A stretch of 11,215 nt of DNA from Fidelibacterota bacterium UBA6817 (GTDB taxonomy: Bacteria > Fidelibacterota > Fidelibacteria > Fidelibacterales > Fidelibacteraceae). Under the pieces are notes generated by a model, which ran no database searches, was not told the DNA's origin, and worked only from the letters and a program-made list of their open reading frames with translations. Within the stretch, counting starts at the first letter, position 1; each line of letters starts with the position of its first letter. The translations under genes and the position numbers were made by a program. Below, piece by piece: positions 6,129-11,215 of the stretch. The stretch is taken from contig DKER01000171.1 in assembly GCA_002452555.1 (NCBI GenBank), positions 14,587 through 25,801 on the forward strand. The letters run 5' to 3'.

Positions 6129-7635
6129 CTCTTTCTCCGGACGATATTCGGGTAAAATAGTTCTCAAAATTATCCAGAAGTTTACCCTTTTTGAAAAAGG
6201 GGATGGCACGGATTTCATCCAATTCTTTTTGCAGCAGCGTCTCTCCCACTCTTTTTGTTTCCGGTGATGCATAATCTTCCAGATACTCTTTGAAAGTAAG
6301 GACTGCATTCAGCTTGCAGAATTTTCCTTCAGTACAGCTTTGAAGCAGGCCCATTATTTTGTCGCCGGTTCTTCCGCACCGATAGCCGGCAGTACAGAAA
6401 CTGGTTATCATACCCATTTCCGCCAGTTCCCGAATTACGTCATCCAATCTTCGCGTATCTCCCAAAAGGAACTGTTGGGCATCTTCATCTTGTTCACCCA
6501 GTATTACTTTATCCAGTTTTTTCAGGGCATCCGTATAACCGCCTATTCCGATCTTTGTAGATGCATCGGTTTGCGTACAACCTACTTTAATCACGTCACG
6601 GCGAAGTTCAGCTTTTTCCCTGGCAGTGATGATCAATCCGGTATACGGAACAGAGAGACGAAGGATGGTGACAAGTTTTTTAAAGGTATCATCATCAACC
6701 TGATACGGTGAATGTGTGCTGATCCATGAACCGCTGGCAGGTGTCATGCGGGGAAAACTGATGGTATGGGGACCGATCCCAAACTGCCGTTCCAGATCCA
6801 TGGCATGATACAGGAGTCCCATAACTTCAAACTTCCAATCATAGAGTCCGAACAATGCCCCGGAAGCAACATCATCGATTCCAGCATCCATGGCTCTGTG
6901 CAGGGCATATAACCGCCACCTGTAATTGGCTTTTAATCCGGCAGGGTGAACTTTTGCATAGGTTTCCTTGTGATAGGTTTCCTGAAAAACCTGATAGGTT
7001 CCTATGCCTGCTTCCCAGAGTTTTTTCAGATCTTCGATACTCATGGGAGCGGCATTCACATTCACACGCCGGATTTCACCATATCCGGCGCGAGCCGGCA
7101 GTTTGATGCTGTAGATGTTTTTAATGGCATCAGACATATAATCCGCATCAGACATGGGATGCTCGCCAAAAACAACAATCATGCGTTTATGTCCCTCAGA
7201 AACAACAGCGCGGGTTTCTGCCCTAACTTCATCCATCGTGAGAATCCGGCGTTTTTCCCGTGTATTATCTGTTCGGAATCCACAATATACACAACTGTTT
7301 ACACACAAATTGCTGCAATACAAAGGGGCGAAGAAAACAATCCTGTTGTCATAGACCTTCCGTTTCACTTCAAGTCCCGCTTCAAACATTTCTTCCCAGA
7401 GTCCGGGATCTTTAACATGAATCAGCGCCGCTGTTTCATCCGGATCAAGCCGTTTTATGGAGAGGGATTTTTGAATGATCTCACGAATTCTGGCCGGATC
7501 AGGATTTTTATTGTTCTCCAGATTTTGGAGAATACGGTTTTCATCGATAAAATCTTTCCCGTTGATCAGATACTTGTCAATTTGTTCCTGTTGTATTACC
7601 CGGTCTATCCAGGAAATGGTCGATCGGACTGCCAT
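6115..7635 (-). CDS. hydG: HydG-type radical SAM maturase, variant auxiliary site
   Basis: HydG cleaves tyrosine with SAM chemistry and builds the Fe(CO)2(CN) unit for the [FeFe]-hydrogenase H-cluster. This 506-residue protein is slightly longer than usual HydG (about 470). The radical SAM CX3CX2C motif is Cys111, Cys115, Cys118 (CVNSCVYC), with an extra Cys107. The segment GIGPHTISFPR (His290) and the C-terminal run NAVLTFKEYLEDY are HydG hallmarks. The C-terminal auxiliary-cluster motif of canonical HydG is CX2CX22C (as in FCTACYR). Here it reads FCTAGYRCGRTG: Cys414 and Cys440 are kept, the middle cysteine is Gly417, and a new Cys420 appears. The usual SQxSAGS segment is also altered (TQTDASTKIGIGGY). 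The start at 7635 has GGGAG seven bases upstream and lies 12 bp after the TM1266-type gene. It may be a true HydG of a divergent clade or a paralogue with another product. Confidence 0.92.
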   Translation of the reverse strand: MAVRSTISWIDRVIQQEQIDKYLINGKDFIDENRILQNLENNKNPDPARIREIIQKSLSIKRLDPDETAALIHVKDPGLWEEMFEAGLEVKRKVYDNRIVFFAPLYCSNLCVNSCVYCGFRTDNTREKRRILTMDEVRAETRAVVSEGHKRMIVVFGEHPMSDADYMSDAIKNIYSIKLPARAGYGEIRRVNVNAAPMSIEDLKKLWEAGIGTYQVFQETYHKETYAKVHPAGLKANYRWRLYALHRAMDAGIDDVASGALFGLYDWKFEVMGLLYHAMDLERQFGIGPHTISFPRMTPASGSWISTHSPYQVDDDTFKKLVTILRLSVPYTGLIITAREKAELRRDVIKVGCTQTDASTKIGIGGYTDALKKLDKVILGEQDEDAQQFLLGDTRRLDDVIRELAEMGMITSFCTAGYRCGRTGDKIMGLLQSCTEGKFCKLNAVLTFKEYLEDYASPETKRVGETLLQKELDEIRAIPFFKKGKLLDNFENYFTRISSGERDVYI

Positions 7636-7647
7636 GGATATGCTCCC

Positions 7648-7896
7648 TTATATTTTAAGTGTAGATACTTTAACATTGACAGAGTCTAACTGTCCCAACC
7701 GGCCTGACAGGGCTCCCACTTCATCACCGGACATTTTTAAAATGAGAAAAATTATAGCTACGTTTTCACTCTCAATGGGATAACCGACCCGAAGCATAAT
7801 TTCGTCGGCAAAATCATGAAGCAGTTCTCCGACTTTTCTGTAAGCCTTGTCACGGTTATAAACGGTAATACTGAGTGTGTGGTATTGCTTTTCCAT
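7648..7896 (-). CDS. TM1266-type iron-only hydrogenase system protein
   Basis: This 82-residue protein belongs to the TM1266 family, annotated as a putative iron-only hydrogenase system regulator with a small ferredoxin-like/ACT-like fold. Matching features are the opening strand LSITVYNRDKAYRKV, the helix VGELLHDFADEIMLRVGYP, and the closing pattern DEVGALSGRLGQLDSVNVKV. The length is that of the family. The ATG at 7896 is used because GGGAG lies just upstream. A longer open frame to 7938 runs through the structured leader and has no SD. It is the first gene of the operon, directly before hydG. The family is found beside hydrogenase maturation genes. Its regulatory role and ligand are not established. 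Confidence 0.9.
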   Translation of the reverse strand: MEKQYHTLSITVYNRDKAYRKVGELLHDFADEIMLRVGYPIESENVAIIFLILKMSGDEVGALSGRLGQLDSVNVKVSTLKI

Positions 7897-7994
7897 AGCT
7901 GCTCCCTTTGTTTTCATCAGAAATCGGGAGCTACTCAACAGCAGATGCTGACCCGATCCCCTGATGACAGATTACTCCCCCATCTCAGGATGGC
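7897..7994 (-). promoter_or_regulatory. Structured 5' leader with SD/anti-SD switch (candidate riboswitch)
   Basis: The leader between the predicted transcript start (near 7994) and the ATG at 7896 is strongly structured. Minus-strand pairings are: hairpin CCATC-CTGA-GATGG (7993-7980); outer stem TCATCAG (7967-7961) with CTGATGA (7920-7914), 7 bp; inner stem ATCGGG (7957-7952) with CCCGAT (7928-7923), 6 bp; and an internal hairpin CAGCA/TGCTG (7950-7939). The 3' arm of the inner stem overlaps GCTCCC (7931-7926), which is perfectly complementary to the SD region GGGAGC (7906-7901). An upstream GGGGAG (7980-7975) can also compete for CTCCC. The alternatives are mutually exclusive, as in translational riboswitches. 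I do not recognise a known class. Confidence 0.6.
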
Positions 7995-8029
7995 TATTTA
8001 ATATTAAATAAGCCATGAATGAAAGTCAA
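7992..8029 (-). promoter_or_regulatory. Promoter and palindromic operator of the hydrogenase-maturation operon
   Basis: On the minus strand TTGACT (8029-8024) and TAATAT (8006-8001) are separated by exactly 17 bases, a good sigma70-type promoter. A near-perfect palindrome, GGCTATTTAATATTAAATAAGCC on the plus strand (7992-8014; ATTTAAT/ATTAAAT core flanked by GGCT/AGCC with one bulged base), covers the -10 box and start point. That is a typical repressor site position. The regulator is unknown. Confidence 0.6.
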
Positions 8030-8065
8030 TAAAATATCGTGAAAATTTTCTTTATTTGATGGTGG

Positions 8066-11000
8066 TTATTCTTTTCTGCATGTAAAAACAAATTCGCAGT
8101 ATTTACACACATCCTTATAGTGTTCCGGTTTTGCATGACGGAAACGCCCTTCCCGCAGCGATGCTTCAGCCTGATAAAGAATTGCGTCTACGTCTGTTTT
8201 GGTGAGTACATTATCACCTGATACATCCGGAACATTGAGTCTGAGAAATTTCTTTCGTCTATCCGTAATAAAACAATTCTTGTCTCCCGCATCACCCGCT
8301 TCCCCGCTCATTTTATACGGATCGTTTTCTTTGGGGATATACTCATAAACAAAAACAATATCATACCCGGGATATTCCTGTTTGGCTTTCAGGTAATAAA
8401 TGAGGGGTTGAACAGCCAGTCCGGCCTTTACAAGATTGAATTGACTTGATGTTCCTGTTTTATAATCAGACAATAAAATTCGTTTCCCTTTCGTATCCGC
8501 AAAGACCTTATCAATTTTCCCGTGTATCAACAGGTTTATCATCGAATCGTGAGTAAATTCCTTCCAGGATCCTTCCCGGCCGTCTCCGAAAGTCTGCTCG
8601 AAAGATGCTTCACATACCGATAATCCCAAATCATAGTTTTCCCGAATAAGACTTCCCAGTTTCCCACCGTCATGCGGATTCTCCAGCCCCTTTAGAATGA
8701 AGCTAAACTGCTGATAATACCAGGCATCTTTGTCCGGATCACGGTTCTCCTCTTTCAGAATATCCTGAACAACGGATTTCATGATTTCAATTCCTTTTTG
8801 GGGACTCAGTTGAAATCCTCCCCGTTTTCCGAACGTTTCCAGAATTTTATGAACGATAGTCCCTGTATCAAGAATATCCTGAAGAGATGTATCTGAATCC
8901 ATGGGACAAACTTTCAGGATGAATTTGAACCAATACTTCATAGGGCAGCGGATCAGTGTTTCCAGATTTGTCACCGACAAACGGAATGGCATGTCCAAAT
9001 CCGGCGTTACAGTTCCATCGTAACGATATGATTCAGGCAATTCAAAACCCGATATGTCAAACGAGAAACCTTTCATCAATTGTTGCGCATTAAACCGCCT
9101 AACACGATAATCATCCGGAGCAGCGATGATTAACTTATTCAAATACTGACTGTAAAAAGGTCTTCTGCCGGGATCCGTTATTATATCCGGCGATTTGACA
9201 GAAAAAGACCGCAGGAGAATGGACGGTTCGGTCACCGTGCCATCCGGATATGTTTTAGAGCAGAGAAACCGGACATTCTTCAGACGGATCCAACGATTGA
9301 CCATATGTTTGCTCATAAACCACGGGTTAAAAGGCTGCCCGATTTGGAAAGGATTTTTATCCGGGAGAGCAGGAAAATCATTGTGGTTGAGTCCCAGAAT
9401 CCACATCCGGTCCGGACAAAGATTGACTGCATCCAGATAACCGGTAACAGGTATTCCGTCCGTTTCTTCCGAAGGAGAGATCTCGAGTGTATTTATCCTT
9501 TCACGAAGATACATGGTAACATTATTCATATCCGGTTTTAAGCCGGTCAGCGTAAAAGCCGGGATTAATTGGTCTAATATGGCATTGATTTTATCGAGAG
9601 CTTTGAAATTATCGTTGTGTAAAATCCCGGATTGTTCCATAATCAATTGCATTTTCCGAATTTCAGATTTCAGAAAATTCACATAGTTGTTAACACCCGC
9701 CAGGCTTCTTTTCTGCTCTATGCGAAAATTGTTTAGAAAAGCCAAAATATCTTTTCGAATTTCCGGATACGTTTCAGGATCATCTTCTTTAAGAAAGTTA
9801 AGAAAGTAACGGGGATTCCGCTTCCTCACACATGCATCAAAAAGAAAGGCTTGACGGGTTGGCATTTTTAGAGGATGGAGTAAAACTGAAGCTATCATAT
9901 CCCAATCAGGATTATCACGATAATCCGTGAGATTCAGGATGTTTATTAACAATTCTCCTGCAGGAAGTTTTTTAACGGATATCCTGGTGCTGAAACGGAC
10001 AGGAACGGAATATTCATCAGCAAGTCTGCGGATAATGGGATAATAAATTCCGGGATTTGATACGGCGATATGAAACCTGCCATAGGTTTGTCTGTCGGAA
10101 CAGGCACAAATTTCCCGCATGAGGGTTCTCACTTCTTCTTCGACACTGCGGCATATTGTTACCTCCCGAACGACAGTTTCGGGAAGTTCTTGTATCTGTT
10201 CGGACCCCAAGCCGGCATTCCAGGATTTATCACACAATTCAAAATACTGTGCATCTTTCTTCAGCGTATCCAGAAATTCGTTATAGACCGGTGAATGCTG
10301 GTACCATCCTGTAACAATTATCGTATAATCTTTGTAGGGATGGTTATGCAATAACCACCGGGCAATTTTTGCATCGGTCATCAATCCTTTCGATTCTGCC
10401 AGAGATCTAAACCGGTAAAACACATCTCTGACAGCGTCAACCGGTTCCAATCCATATAATTCAAAATTTCTGAAAGCATCCGAAATTCTGGAAGCAGTGC
10501 CCTTCCCTGACATTTCATTTTTCTCATGATTCAGCATATCATAAAAAATCATGAGCTGCATGACAGGATCCATTCCCTTGCCGGGGAATGTGCGTGATCT
10601 GAGCAATTCCTGCCATGAAATGATCTGATGCCCCGGATGATATAGCCGACGGTTTATCAGACTGTGTCTGATTTCCTCTGTTTCCGTTTTAGCGGGACAC
10701 AAAACCAGCAGTTTAGTCTTGTGAACATGGTTGCAGATAATGTTCACATGGTCCGGATCTGCCATTCCCTCATGATGATCATACAATAATGGCTCATGAA
10801 CAAAATCAAGTTTATTCAGAATATCTTTTTCATACGGAACGTCAACAATATCATTCATGCGCACAAACCAAATCAATCCCCGGGGGATTTTTCCATACAG
10901 ATTATTGATCATTTCCTGATAGCATTGAATCTGAATCTTGTATTTATCCAAACGGCTTTTATCTTTATCTGTTTTGTAGTCGATTAAAATCCACTCTGAA

Positions 11001-11215
11001 TCCGTAATCCATAGAAGATCGGGAACACCTTTCAAAATTAGATGCAAATCCCGGTTCTTGAAATGGGCATTCAGTGTAAGTTCTGTAAGAATTGTTTCAG
11101 GAGACGACTCATTAATTTTATGAAAATAATCTGATTCATTCATTCTATTCAGGTCATCGGCAAGAAGATCCAACGATTTTTTTACCGGCATTTCATAATC
11201 CTTTGTTTTAAGAAA
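8066..11215 (-). CDS. AddA-AddB-like helicase-nuclease fusion (partial)
   Basis: The frame is open to the right edge (1050 codons present), so the N-terminus is missing. A possible ATG at 11191 has AAGGA upstream, but it falls inside an AddA-type domain. Numbering from that ATG, residues about 35-122 are the end of an AddA/RecB-family nuclease: Glu37, Asp58 (GVPD), Asp71-Tyr-Lys73 (DYKT), Gln87/Gln89, Tyr91. Residues about 150-1041 resemble AddB. There is a helicase-like region (KLLVLCPAKTETEEI near residue 160) without a visible Walker A. A second PD-(D/E)XK nuclease follows: His781, Asp894 (GKID), Asp909-Tyr-Lys911, Gln928. An Fe-S cysteine set is formed by Cys749 and CX2CX5C at Cys1029, 1032, 1038. 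AddAB processes DNA ends for RecA recombination. A single chain carrying both subunits is unusual; a lost stop by sequencing error is the alternative. Confidence 0.82.
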   Translation of the reverse strand, partial: FLKTKDYEMPVKKSLDLLADDLNRMNESDYFHKINESSPETILTELTLNAHFKNRDLHLILKGVPDLLWITDSEWILIDYKTDKDKSRLDKYKIQIQCYQEMINNLYGKIPRGLIWFVRMNDIVDVPYEKDILNKLDFVHEPLLYDHHEGMADPDHVNIICNHVHKTKLLVLCPAKTETEEIRHSLINRRLYHPGHQIISWQELLRSRTFPGKGMDPVMQLMIFYDMLNHEKNEMSGKGTASRISDAFRNFELYGLEPVDAVRDVFYRFRSLAESKGLMTDAKIARWLLHNHPYKDYTIIVTGWYQHSPVYNEFLDTLKKDAQYFELCDKSWNAGLGSEQIQELPETVVREVTICRSVEEEVRTLMREICACSDRQTYGRFHIAVSNPGIYYPIIRRLADEYSVPVRFSTRISVKKLPAGELLINILNLTDYRDNPDWDMIASVLLHPLKMPTRQAFLFDACVRKRNPRYFLNFLKEDDPETYPEIRKDILAFLNNFRIEQKRSLAGVNNYVNFLKSEIRKMQLIMEQSGILHNDNFKALDKINAILDQLIPAFTLTGLKPDMNNVTMYLRERINTLEISPSEETDGIPVTGYLDAVNLCPDRMWILGLNHNDFPALPDKNPFQIGQPFNPWFMSKHMVNRWIRLKNVRFLCSKTYPDGTVTEPSILLRSFSVKSPDIITDPGRRPFYSQYLNKLIIAAPDDYRVRRFNAQQLMKGFSFDISGFELPESYRYDGTVTPDLDMPFRLSVTNLETLIRCPMKYWFKFILKVCPMDSDTSLQDILDTGTIVHKILETFGKRGGFQLSPQKGIEIMKSVVQDILKEENRDPDKDAWYYQQFSFILKGLENPHDGGKLGSLIRENYDLGLSVCEASFEQTFGDGREGSWKEFTHDSMINLLIHGKIDKVFADTKGKRILLSDYKTGTSSQFNLVKAGLAVQPLIYYLKAKQEYPGYDIVFVYEYIPKENDPYKMSGEAGDAGDKNCFITDRRKKFLRLNVPDVSGDNVLTKTDVDAILYQAEASLREGRFRHAKPEHYKDVCKYCEFVFTCRKE

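Noticed and set aside
6129..6308. Longer N-terminus for the small ORF downstream of hydG (start at 6308)
   Set aside because: It lies wholly within the hydG coding region in another frame, has no SD, and its composition (runs of basic and aromatic residues) is that of a shadow frame. ATG 6128 has a strong SD.
6946..7689. Plus-strand open frame of about 247 codons opposite hydG
   Set aside because: It is antisense to a clearly recognisable hydG, has no SD context or recognisable domain, and follows from the codon usage of the opposite strand.
7897..7938. Longer N-terminus for the TM1266-type protein (start at 7938)
   Set aside because: The extra 14 residues come from the structured leader, have no SD, and extend beyond the normal family start.
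7897..7994. Leader as a known Mn (yybP-ykoY), TPP or THF riboswitch
   Set aside because: Short similarities such as GGGGAGTA and CTGAGAT occur, but the other conserved elements and the stem order of these classes are absent.
8041..8050. GAAAATTTTC palindrome after the AddAB-like stop, considered as a terminator
   Set aside because: The arms are only five AT-rich pairs with no T run on the minus strand.

Overview
The window looks like a chromosomal segment of an anaerobic or facultatively anaerobic bacterium of moderate GC content. The evidence is [FeFe]-hydrogenase maturation genes (a TM1266-type protein and HydG), a type III glutamine synthetase, clear Shine-Dalgarno sites and tRNA genes without an encoded CCA tail. 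I cannot fix the phylum. GS III plus HydG would suit several lineages, including the FCB group and clostridia. Every protein gene is on the minus strand; only the three tRNA genes are on the plus strand.

Layout, left to right (minus-strand transcription runs right to left). 1-489: N-terminal part of an exported class C beta-lactamase-family serine hydrolase, cut by the window edge. 561-1666: an AlkD-like DNA alkylation repair protein translationally coupled, through a GTGA overlap, to a DUF4180 protein. 1761-2222: a cupin lipoprotein with a TTG start. 2316-2682: an ASCH-domain gene broken by two frameshifts. 2690-2736: a heptanucleotide repeat tract. 2740-4866: glnN (GS III). 4893-4930: a second heptanucleotide tract. 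4926-5378: an Lrp/AsnC regulator that probably forms an operon with glnN. 5400-5572: an AT-rich divergent promoter region. 5573-5809: tRNA-Gln(CTG), tRNA-Glu(CTC) and tRNA-Arg(ACG), followed by a strong intrinsic terminator.

5880-8029 is a compact hydrogenase-maturation operon. It has a sigma70-like promoter with a palindrome over its -10 box, then a roughly 100-nt structured leader in which the ribosome-binding site can pair with an internal anti-SD. The genes follow in the order TM1266-type protein, hydG, and an unrecognised 82-residue protein overlapping the end of hydG. The HydG is unusual: one cysteine of its auxiliary-cluster motif is glycine and a new cysteine lies three residues later.

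8066-11215 is a very long reading frame that joins the C-terminal nuclease of an AddA-like protein to a complete AddB-like subunit, and it runs off the right edge. It is probably the end of a single-chain AddA-AddB recombination helicase-nuclease.

The parts most worth following are the structured leader and promoter palindrome of the hydrogenase operon, the variant HydG with its small partner, and the AddA-AddB fusion.
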